Assembly: GCA_037349105.1 (NCBI GenBank)
Contig: JAYJMM010000116.1
Location: forward strand, 1,364,001-1,428,000
Source of the DNA: Limnomonas spitsbergensis
Lineage: Eukaryota; Chlorophyta; Chlorophyceae; Chlamydomonadales
Reading direction: 5' to 3'
DNA length: 64,000 nucleotides
Shown: positions 1 through 9,200 of the stretch, one piece after another
Layout: every line of letters starts with the position of its first letter
How positions within the stretch are numbered: position 1 is the first letter of the stretch
Notes under the pieces: model-generated
What the model saw: only the letters and a program-made list of their open reading frames with translations
What the model was told of the DNA's origin: nothing
Databases searched by the model: none
Program-made: the position numbers and the translations under genes

Positions 1-102
1 GACCTTGCAGGAGAGGACAGGCATGACTGAAGCACATGACTATGTGGGCCACAGCTGCTACAGTGCTGTGCAACAGAAAGGACATCAGGAGATTTTGCTC
101 AC

Positions 103-762
103 CTGGAGTGGATCACCTCGATGGTGCGGTACCTCCTGAAGGTCTCAGGGTCGGCGGACAGACCCGCTGTGTCCTGCAGGGAGGAATGAGGTGCAAGGTG
201 AGCAGGGCGCCAGCATGGGAATTGAGAGATCGGAGGTCATCAGTCATCAGTCGGGCACTTTTGAACCGTCAGGTATGTACGTCGAATTGCAAGTCCAGTC
301 TTTTTTTCAAGGTGTATGAAGGTGTTCGTATGCTCTTACCCAGCCGTAGTCACCGGGGAACTCGCCGGTCAGGTAGGTGGGAGGGTTGCCTGGAGGAAAG
401 TAGGGAGACAAGCTGTCAGTACGGAGATCCGAAGTAGGAACCTTGATCGGTGCATGATCGGCCTCGGCAATATGGAAAGTGGCCAGATCATGCGCTGCGA
501 ACAGGTACAGCCCAAATGCGACGACTCACTGAAGGGTCCCAAGAAAAGAGGGCGCTCAGGGCCGTACCACTGTGGACATGATACAGTTAGAGCGTTAGAT
601 CCACGTAGAGACTAGAGGCAATATAAAAGAAGTATAGGAGGCGTTTCTTACCAGGGAGTCAGGGGTCGATGCCCTGGAGGGAGCCTTCTTGGCAGCCTGA
701 ACCATGACGGTGGAGCGCCTGGACATGGTGGACATAACCTGCTTCTTCATGAGGGCGGCCAT
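103..762 (-). CDS. LHCB: Light-harvesting chlorophyll a/b-binding protein, 5' exons (partial)
   Basis: Four exons are visible on the minus strand: 652-762, 530-569, 340-389 and 103-173. The gene continues past the left edge, because no fifth exon is found in 1-102. The product would be an LHCII-type thylakoid antenna protein binding chlorophyll a/b. The exons give a basic N-terminus ([13 protein letters not shown]...) typical of a chloroplast transit peptide, then [13 protein letters not shown], a segment with [10 protein letters not shown], then [12 protein letters not shown] and the start of helix 1 (EVIHSR). All four donors are GT and phases 0/1/0/2 are consistent. WYGPER resembles the LHCII trimerisation motif (WYGxxR). 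Exon lengths after exon 1 (40, 50, 71) equal those of the neighbouring LHC gene at 2544-4698, so the two are tandem paralogues in the same orientation. The family is certain; the exact LHCB class is not. Confidence 0.9.
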
Positions 763-2543
763 TGTATATTATGAGTTGGAAAGGATGTTTGAGAGTCGAT
801 GCGGAAACAAGTAGCAACCGATGTTAAGTAGGGCTATTGAGTGAATCGTGGCCATACCCCAAACCCTGAGAGCTGAACAGTCTGATTCGCCCGCATACGA
901 ACGGTCCACTCTACTCACAGGACGAAAGTGCTCACGTAGATTTCTTCAAGTCTGTTGAATGCCACGACAGGTGAATCATTATGTTCGGAAAGATTCTGTC
1001 AGCGCCAAACCAACACCGACCATTCATTATTGCGGTCGACTCCGTCCAGTCCGTCCAGTCCGACCGTTCGTGCGGTTCTTCGACCACCCACAGGGTGGCG
1101 CAGAACCCAGACCACTGAGATAAAGGTTGCTTTCCGCATCTATCTTTCATGAGACTCAAAAGACGGAACTGCTTGCTCCACATGCGTCCAGGTATTTCCC
1201 CGGGGTATTTCCCACTAGCTGTGTGTGTGTTTTAACAGCTGGCCCCACACCTTCCGGCGGGATAGGCTCTTTTGACTTGATCGTCATCTGCTGCTGTCAT
1301 GCACAGGGCTTCATTGCCAACTGTTTAGGAGTGACTTGAGCATGCCCAGTACTGACGGCCTTGTCACCAGCCACTCAGCCAGCATGCATGCATTATTCGG
1401 CTTGTATCCCTGGCCTGCAGCCATCCCTGCCTGCATGCATCCTCACAATACTTATGATTCCTACTCCGCCAGCCAAATGCTCGCCCTATGCACGCCCTGT
1501 CATGCCCTGGGTTAGTATTGCTATTATAATCCAGGCTGTCCCACACTGACCTTGACGAGACAACTCACACAAGCAATCACATTTTATTGATTTATTGCAA
1601 GCCTTCAATCGTATCCTCATTACCCCTGTGGTGGCTGTGCCACAGCCTGTCGCAGGTGGTCTGTAGCGCATTTAACGGCGCCCATTCCCCACTGAGAAAA
1701 TAATCGAGTACCGTTAGGTGTGGCAGTGTGAATAACATCAACAACACTAGCCTGCAAGTTAATAAAACCTCATTAGCGTGCGATCATAAAGAAAAAATAT
1801 GTCAGCAGAAACCCAACAACCAGCACGAGACCCCTGCAACAACTGAACAAATCCACTCGCATACCTCAGTATACAATATACATCGACCGCAACAGACAAG
1901 CTTGCTTGATTGCTTGATCGACTTAATCTGATGTGTAGCAACCGACTCGCATCCCTCATCAAAAATCGACCACTACTTGTACAAGGTCCAAACTGGAGAT
2001 ACTCTTCATAGTCTTCATTCCTTGATCTTCTGCCATATTATTCACCATACAAAAAATGAGGCTTCAAGTGCGACCTGTAAGAGCAAAAAATGTAGGGCCT
2101 TACCAGCTGCTACAAGTCAATGACGTTACACCACTGGGCCATGCTGCAAAGCTCGGCCGCGTCGACGTCCAACAATAAGGTTGGAAACTAAAGAGAGAGA
2201 GGAAAGAGACCCCCTCAAAAACAAAACAAAAAGTCCTAATCCCCAATCCAACTACCGGAAGCTAGAGACGTCTTGGCCATGCTCAAAAGACTCGGTCGCG
2301 TGGGCGTCCCACTGTCAGAAAGGGGGGACAAGGAGAAAAGAAAAACAGGAAATTATGGCGCAACCAAAAAAGCAGGCACATGTTTCAAGCTGCTACAAGT
2401 GAAATGAGGCAAAGGGGATGACATAAAATACCGGTATAAGTCGAGGAACCCTTGGAACGATACTGAAGTAAATACGAGCCCTTTTGCCCTCCTGGGATGA
2501 CATCTTGTTCCCTATCTCCATCAGTCCCCATCTGTATACCCCC
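763..2543. other. Intergenic stretch between the two LHC genes
   Basis: I see no convincing exon here. It should contain the promoter of the left LHC gene (just above 762) and the 3' flank of the second LHC gene. Two decayed copies of the dispersed tail element (GGCCCTGCT...CGGCCGCGTGGGCG type) lie near 2114-2175 and 2267-2317. Short open frames have no recognisable content. Confidence 0.6.
2114..2175 (-). mobile_element. Short SINE-tail-like dispersed element
   Basis: The sequence reads GACGTTACACC...GGGCCATGCT...GCTCGGCCGCGT, matching a roughly 55-60 bp family that recurs at 3.5, 5.8, 12.2, 28.5, 28.8, 29.3, 47.3, 47.4, 58.7-59.0 and 60.1 kb. The core resembles the 3' end of the tRNA-derived SINE found at 15.4, 48.1 and 59.3 kb. 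Confidence 0.6.
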
Positions 2544-4698
2544 TTAAGCAGTAGGGGTGAACTTGGTGGCGTAGGCGAAGGCGTTGTTGGTACTGCAAGG
2601 CAGCAATGGGGCCGAATGCATGTCGTAATCAGTACAGGTTTATCAAGGCGCATGCCCGCTGGGCCCTGCTGTCGTGATCAGTACAGGTAGTTGACAACGG
2701 CAGAAGAACAGCGATCAGGCCAAAGTGAATAAGAAGCAACGTCATCCTAGTGAAGGTTTCTCTGCCTCAGATCCCATCGGGCAGTGCCGGCAGGTGGCGA
2801 AACATTGCATTAACTTCATATGTTCTGTATGTTGCAGGGGGGGGGAACCAAGGCACTCCTCAGGAAACATGCTGGGTGCACAGACCTTCCCTCCGCCCTT
2901 TCCTTCAGTCGTTTCTCTCAGCACTCACACAGGATCAGCCAGATGCGCATTCAGGTTCTCAATGGGGCCTTTTCCGGTTACGATCGCCTGCACGAAGAAG
3001 CCAAACATGGCGAACATGGCCAGGCGCCCATTCTTGATCTCCTTGACCTTGAGCTCTGCAAAGGAGTCCGGGTCATCTGCCAAGCCCAGGGGGTCAAAGG
3101 GACCTCCAGGGTACAGGGTGTCCAGACCCTCTAGGCCAACAGAGTCGGCCGCGCCACCAACACGGAACGCCTCTGCCTGGCCCATAAGGATGACCTGGAT
3201 AGCCACTGTTGCCACGATTGACTGGGCATGGATGAGGCTCGGCAGTCCTGCAGGATGAAAATAAGAGGAGGAGGGGGGGGGCATAATTTACTATGCAGTC
3301 CTCACATTACACCTGCAAGGCTGAAACCGAGGTCGGAATTCAAGCGCAGTGTAGCTTTTAGAACTAATGGCTGCATCAGCCCTCGTCCACACGTCCACTG
3401 TCAAGCTGTCCATCTTGCTGAGTCCTATAGGTAAAATGTTGTCGGTCAGGGAGGCCACTTGAGCTTGCACTCACCAAGGTAGTTCTTTTTTCTGCCCCTT
3501 CTAATTAGGCGCCCCTGCCGCCGACCCTTTTGAGCAGGGCCCAGAGGTGTAACGCCCTTGACTCACCAAGGTAGTTCAGGCCGTCCTCGGAGAATATCTG
3601 AGCACCGGCCTTGAACCATGGGGGCTGTGAGTCTGGGGACTGATCCAGCTCTGGGACGAGGCATCCCAGGGCTCCAAGCAGAGCCCACCTGAACAGAGGT
3701 CAGCAATCAGCATTAACTAGGTATTTTAGTGGGGGACGACTGAACTTGCTCTCCTCTGTTAAACATCTAGCACTGAAACAGTCTTGGTTGAATGCTAGCC
3801 GTCGAGAAGTGGGATAGGTGACGGAGTGGGAATGTCCCCGTAACTCAGAACGGTCGGTGTGAAAAACATCGTTTGGTCAGTATGTCCGTGGATTCAGGTT
3901 CGCTCACCTGGCGTGGATCACCTCGACGGTACGGTACCTAGCGAAGGTCTCGGGGTCGGCAGACAGGCCAGCAGTGTCCTGAATAGGTTGGACAGATAGC
4001 GCCTTCAGGTGTGACGATAACGGCCATGCGGAACTCCCGACACAGGGAAACTGACAGTACAGCACCGCAAGTTCCGACACCACAGGACCGCAAGTTCCGA
4101 AACTTGATTTTAACGCACAGGGTCGATCTTCCCTCGCAAGGCAAATCATACATGAGGTAATAAAAACGTGCGCAAAACACGTGGACCTCTGAATAAGCAA
4201 AAGCGCTTACCCAGCCATAATCTCCCGGAAACTCGCCGGTCAGGTATGAGGGGACGCCAGCTGCAAACGAGGAATGCGTGGGTGATTTTAGTGGAATGAA
4301 TCAGCAAAGTTGGGAGAGAATCTCGGTTGAATTTAAATACGCTTACTGAAAGGTCCCAGGAATAAAGGGCGCTCAGGACCGTAGTACTGTAAGCAGCAGG
4401 GCGATCGTGGGCACGTAATTAGTAGGGTCAACCTCGCTAGTCAGTCGTTAGACGTCAGTAGCTGCTCTGGTCAGCTAAGTCAGTAAGACATCGGTAAGAC
4501 ATGACACGTGTAATTATATCGTGGGTTACTGGGCGTGCATAATGACATTGAAAACATGCAGGGAAATTGTGGATTCGTCACCTTTGAGTCTCCGGTGCTT
4601 ACGGAGGGCTTCGACACAGAGCGGCGAGCCTGGACCATGACGGTACCGCGCCTGGAAACTGAGGTGGCAATCTGCTGCTTCTTCATGAGGGTAGCCAT
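2544..4698 (-). CDS. LHCB: Light-harvesting chlorophyll a/b-binding protein (complete)
   Basis: Seven exons: 4582-4698, 4347-4386, 4211-4260, 3908-3978, 3567-3688, 2929-3247 and 2544-2592. They total 768 nt (255 aa plus stop), the usual size for LHCBM/LHCII, and every phase matches. The protein acts in the thylakoid membrane as photosystem II antenna. Visible features are a basic transit peptide ([18 protein letters not shown]), [17 protein letters not shown], helix 1 with [15 protein letters not shown], helix 2 around [14 protein letters not shown], the [11 protein letters not shown] loop, helix 3 with [16 protein letters not shown], and the C-terminus [14 protein letters not shown]. The ExxxxRWA and ExxNGR Glu/Arg pairs that bind chlorophyll are present. 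Exon 1 could also end earlier at a GTAAGC donor; the later donor was chosen from length agreement with the paralogue. Introns 5 and 6 each carry a short SINE-tail insertion. Confidence 0.95.
2623..2689 (-). mobile_element. 5'-truncated SINE insertion with target-site duplication
   Basis: A roughly 30-bp fragment (2642-2670) matching the SINE 3' end (CCGCTGGGCCCTGCT, antisense) is flanked by near-identical 19-bp direct repeats at 2623-2641 and 2671-2689 (one mismatch). Strong 5' truncation with a long duplication is the signature of target-primed reverse transcription. It lies in the last intron of the LHC gene, about 30-100 nt upstream of the final 3' splice site, and duplicates a branch-point-like CTGAT. 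Confidence 0.75.
3469..3577 (-). mobile_element. SINE-tail element inserted at an LHC 5' splice site
   Basis: A 75-bp insert (3486-3560) containing the GAGCAGGGCCCAGAGGTGTAACG core is flanked by perfect 17-bp direct repeats ACTCACCAAGGTAGTTC at 3469-3485 and 3561-3577. Read on the gene strand, each repeat holds the last 11 nt of LHC exon 5 and the GTGAGT donor, so the donor now exists twice, 92 nt apart. The proximal copy gives the normal frame; use of the distal one would add 92 nt and shift the frame. Confidence 0.85.
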
Positions 4699-4988
4699 TG
4701 TAGTTTTTCAGGTGATCAAGTCGTGAATGGAATGGACCAAGGATGTTTCTTGTTTTAAACCCTAGACGGCGCGTGTGTTACGTGTGTGTGTGACGTGTTC
4801 GAGGGGTCTAGAAATAAAAGCACCTCAAACTGTAGGGTTCGCACCTTGAAACCCTATGTGCTAAATTCTGCTAGGTTACGTCAATGTGCGCATGTCCATG
4901 ACTATCTGCCACTCCCACGTTGCACTTATTACCGAGTTGCAGGCCTTCTCTGGCTGTACTGCTGCATGCATGACACAACTACATTGAC

Positions 4989-5155
4989 CAGTGTTTCTTT
5001 TCGGGTGGTTCAGGGACCATTCAGCTACTTCACGGCCTACGGCAGTTGGAGGCTGGTGAAGCAAGCCCTGCTGCTTGGGCCACTGACCTAAGGATGGTCA
5101 GGTTTGGTAACCATCAGCCCAGTGGCGCCTCAGTAGTGGTATAGCGCGCACTAAA
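4989..5155 (+). mobile_element. Partial hAT-like MITE
   Basis: The left terminus CAGTGTTTCTTTTCGGG and internal blocks (TTCAGCTACTTCA, GCAAGCCCTGCTGCTTGG, ATCAGCCCAGTGG) match the family whose intact copies at 39891 and 46797 have 8-bp target duplications. The right terminal repeat is not recognisable. Confidence 0.55.
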
Positions 5156-5778
5156 ATGATCACCGACACATATCAATTGACAGGGGCCCGATGTTCCCTC
5201 TTGTCAGGCACTCAGCCTGTGTCCTGCTGTAATCCTGCGACAAAAATCGGCCACCTGCTCTACAAGAACTTGTGCAGGAAATAAGTACTACCGTATCCAG
5301 TTGAATGGCAAACCATGAAACGACTGTGACAATCAGCCTGAGACGTGAATGTAAACTCCTGGTCTTAGGTCTGGTCTTAGGACATGCAAAGCAAATGCCC
5401 ACAGAGCGGATAGGTTCCAAGCAGAGGCTCTGGCTCCAAGAGAGACCAAAAATTGTCATGAGGTTCCGCAGGAAGTCCCGTGTAAGTATTGCAGAAGCTC
5501 TTGCCTCGCCCTATGACTCAGCCTGCTCTTAGTCAAGCTTGCCACACACAAACACACAAACAGATGCATTCAATGATGACTACCATACAAGAGTTTCCTG
5601 TATATGTCTAATTTTGCTCAATCCATAACCTCTGGCTAAAATATTTTATAATTATACAATTCCAAATGCGACAAGGCCACAGGCCACAGGCCACAGCAGA
5701 AAAGCTGTTTCTGTGCTAGCTATTAAATCTCAGCAGAGGCATTGTGCAGCAGGAATTTACCGCAGCCTAGGTAAATGA

Positions 5779-5830
5779 TATTACACCTCTGGGGCCCTGC
5801 TCTAAAAAGGCTCGGCCGTGTGGGTTTCCA
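5779..5830 (-). mobile_element. Short SINE-tail-like dispersed element
   Basis: Antisense copy of the family: TTACACCTCTGGGGCCCTGCT followed by GGCTCGGCCGTGTGGG. No clear target duplication seen. Confidence 0.55.
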
Positions 5831-5957
5831 ACTGTCAGGCTGGAAAGAAGCCTGGGTATGCGAGAGAGGTTGTTGGTCCTCCTGGCGACATGTACACTCT
5901 TTCCCCGTTCCGGTACCTGACAGTATGGAGGCCAGGCCCGCCCTGTGATGCGCTGGA

Positions 5958-5960
5958 CTG

Positions 5961-5998
<38 letters not shown>

Positions 5999-6215
5999 CA
6001 GCAGTAGCTGCAGTAGGAGGAGGGACAGCAGCTGCGACAACAGCAGAAGCAGACGTAGGTACAGCAGCTGCAACATCAGCAGGCGCAGACGGAGGTGCAG
6101 CAGCTGCAACAACAGCAGACGCAGACGGAGGTACAGCAGCTGCAACAACAGCAGACACAGACGGAGGTACAGCAGCTGCAACAACAGCAGGCGCAGCAGC
6201 AGCAGCAGAAGCAGC
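5958..6215. repeat. GCA microsatellite grading into a 36-bp minisatellite
   Basis: A pure GCA run at 5962-5995 passes into about six 33-36-bp units built from GCAGCTGCAACAACAGCAG and GCAGACGGAGGT. It starts about 20 bp after the MYB stop codon, so it probably lies in that gene's 3' UTR. It is open on both strands (Ala-rich or Leu-rich), which reflects triplet periodicity. Confidence 0.8.
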
Positions 6216-6237
6216 ATCCCTCAAGGTGCTGACCAGC

Positions 6238-9200
6238 TCACATCTCTGAATCAAACTCAATGTTGACAAAGACCTGGATGGCCTCCATGTAGCCCTTGAT
6301 GACCGCCTTCCTCTCCTCCGGGGATAAAGCGGGATCCTGCGACACCGTAAACAACGTCTTCACGACGGACTGCTCGATGAAGGTGCCAGGGGTGGGGTCC
6401 GGCTCTTCCGGGGGCGCGATGGCTTCCTGTTGGTCATGCTGCTGCTGCTGCCCCTCCCCGCCGAGGCCTTGCGTTTCAGGGAGGCCTTCCTCCTCCCGCA
6501 GCGCTCTCAGACCGGCAACCGTCGCCTGCTGCCACGCCTCAATCTCCAGCGGCGCTGTCCGCTCCCACGTCCCGCTCGGCCCAGCCGCTGCTGCCAGTGC
6601 ATGCTGCCAAGCACCGTTTGTGTCCGCCTCTTCGGTGTGCTGCCAAGTCCCACTCGGGCCCGCTGGCGCGCAGTCCATCGGCTCCGCATGCCGCGGGCCC
6701 GGTGACACGCCTCGGCCGCTTGCATGAGGCATCCGGCCCCACTCCAAGTCATGGTCTTCTCCTTCTTCCTCCTCCTCCTCCCCTTCTCCTTCCTCCATCT
6801 CCTCTTCTTCATAGTCCTGCAGCCAGAGTTCGAGATCATCACAACAAATCTGTCGCTGGTTTCCCCCCGGTTCGCTCTGCCTGGTCCTTCTTAAGAAAGC
6901 TGTGTGTGATTGCGTCAACTTTGTAACATCAACAGAAAGACAGACGATGGGAGACAGTCTTTGCAGCTGGAGAGGGATCTGGAGATCCAGCTCAAAGCTA
7001 TTCAGACGTGTTCCTATCCGTGCGCACCATGACAGTTTTGCGGGGTGGCCTTGTGGCCCCCTCTAATTGGGACCAAACCATGACCAGCCTACGGCCAGCG
7101 GAACAAGCGTCAGGAACAACCCTAAACCTAAACCCCTATACCCTGAGACAGAGCTAAATTGCAGCTCGGCAGCACAAAAGCGGCACTGCTGTCTTGCTGA
7201 CTAGACGACTGGCCCTGGGTGATTCAGGATCAGATATCATCCCAGAGGGCTGCCATCAACTGTCCCCCCAATGCCTATTTCAAGTGCACCAGCCAAGCCT
7301 AAACATGATTTCTCAAGCCGATCATCTGCAGTAACTGGAGTGCGTGACATCTGGACGGCAGGCCGTGCCTCACTGATAACAATCAACAGCCTGATTCAAT
7401 CAAACTCCTCAAGAGCCTCCACAGGGTTCAGAATTAAGGGAATCAGCGCACCTGATAGGGTTCAGGGTAAAGGGAATCAGCGCACCTGATAGGGTTTAGG
7501 GTTTAGGGAATCAGCGCACCTGATAGGGTTCAGGATTTGAGGAATCAGCGCACCTGATAGGGTTTAGGGTTAAGGGAATCAGCGCACCTGATACAGGCCA
7601 TCACCGCAGTCCAGCTTTGAGGCAGAGAGGGTCAGGGCAGCAGCCTTGCGGACCTGCCGCCTGCCGAACGAACCCACAGGCGCGCAGGCGCCAGAGTTCA
7701 GACCGACCTGGCCCTTGCCCGGGCCCGTCACGAAATGGTTGTCGTCCACGGCAAACACCGAGATGCTGGGGTAGCCGTCCACCTGGCCATACATTTGGCA
7801 GGCCTTGCGGAAGGTTGAGGGTGCCGGTGTGTAGCCCTTGTGAACTACCAGGTCGGAGTAAATCCAAAGCAGCGACCGCTTACGGTCACCGCTCTTCGCA
7901 CGGGTGGCCGCTGACCTGCAGGAGAAGGTTACACGATAGGTTACACCATGCGTTACACCATAACCCCTGTCTACAATTCATGGCTGCCAACCTGCGGGGG
8001 AAGGTTGCACCAGGGGCTGTACCAATGGTCCCCCAGGTTTCAATTAATTGCTGTCCACCTGTGGGGGTAGGTTGCAACAGGGGTATCCCTGGTCACACAT
8101 CCTGGTGGTTGCAACAGGGGTATCCCTGGTCACACATCCTGGTGGTTGCAACAGGGGTATCCCTGGTCACACATCCTGGTGGTTGCAGCAGGGGTATCCC
8201 TGGTCACACATCCTGGTGGTTGCAACAGGGGTATCCCTGGTCACACATCCTGGTGGTTGCAGCAGGGGTATCCCTGGTCACACATCCTGGTGGTTGCAAC
8301 AGGGGTATCCCTGGTCACACATCCTGGTGGTTGCAACAGGGGTATCCCTGGTCACACATCCTGGTGGTTGCAACAGGGGTAACCCTGGTCACACATCCTG
8401 GTGGTTGCAACAGGGGTATCCCTGGTCACACATCCTGGTGGTTGCAACAGGGGTATCCCTGGTCACACATCCTGGTGGTTGCAACAGAGGTAACCCTGGT
8501 CACACATCCTGGTGGTTGCAACAAGGGTATCCCTGGTCACACATCCTGGTGGATAAACATCATGATGGTTACACATTGTAGACTTTGCGGATGCTCAACC
8601 TGGTGGGTGAAAATCATGGTAGGTAGTTAGTTACACACAACAGTAGTTATTCATCGGTGTGGTTACACAATACACATCATGGTGGCCACACATAATCGTG
8701 GGCATCCACCCTGGTGGTTACACATCATGATGGTCACACATTACACATTACACATTTGTAGTGGTTTAAAATAACAGTGGGTGCACACAATGGTGGGACC
8801 CTCATCACACAATGGTGGAACCCTCATCACACATGGTGATTACACGCCATTGTGGGGGACCTGGTCACATATCCTGGCCAGGAGGAGTCTGCTTCAAAAG
8901 CAGAGGATACGTGGTGCATGTCAGCAAATGGGGTCATCAACGGCAGGTACATGGGCAGAGCGTGCACTGGCTAGCCCCCCGTGCCTGACTTGGAGCACCC
9001 CAATTCCTTTAGGGCACTTCAGAGACAGGGTTTAGGGTTTAGGGCACTTCAGAGACTGGACTGCTATATCGTGGCTTGCGGCAGGGTTGGCTCGGAGCAG
9101 CAGGCCCTGCTGCTGTTTGAGCAGGTTTGGTCCCCATCAGCCCTGCGGTGGCTGCATTTACAGCCTGCCGGAGGCGGCCTGGTGTGCTCTTAATTAAGGG

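Larger units (their letters stand above)
4699..6237. other. Intergenic region between LHC and MYB genes, with MITE remnant
   Basis: It holds the LHC promoter side (4699 onward), a partial hAT-like MITE starting with CAGTGTTTCTTTTCGGG at 4989 and fading near 5155, a tail element at 5779-5830, and the GCA-rich array at 5958-6215 just downstream of the MYB stop codon. I find no supported gene. Confidence 0.5.

Noticed and set aside
7617..8630. 337-codon frame over MYB exon 3 and the 37-bp array
   Set aside because: Opposite strand to a phase-supported exon and then satellite; no domain.
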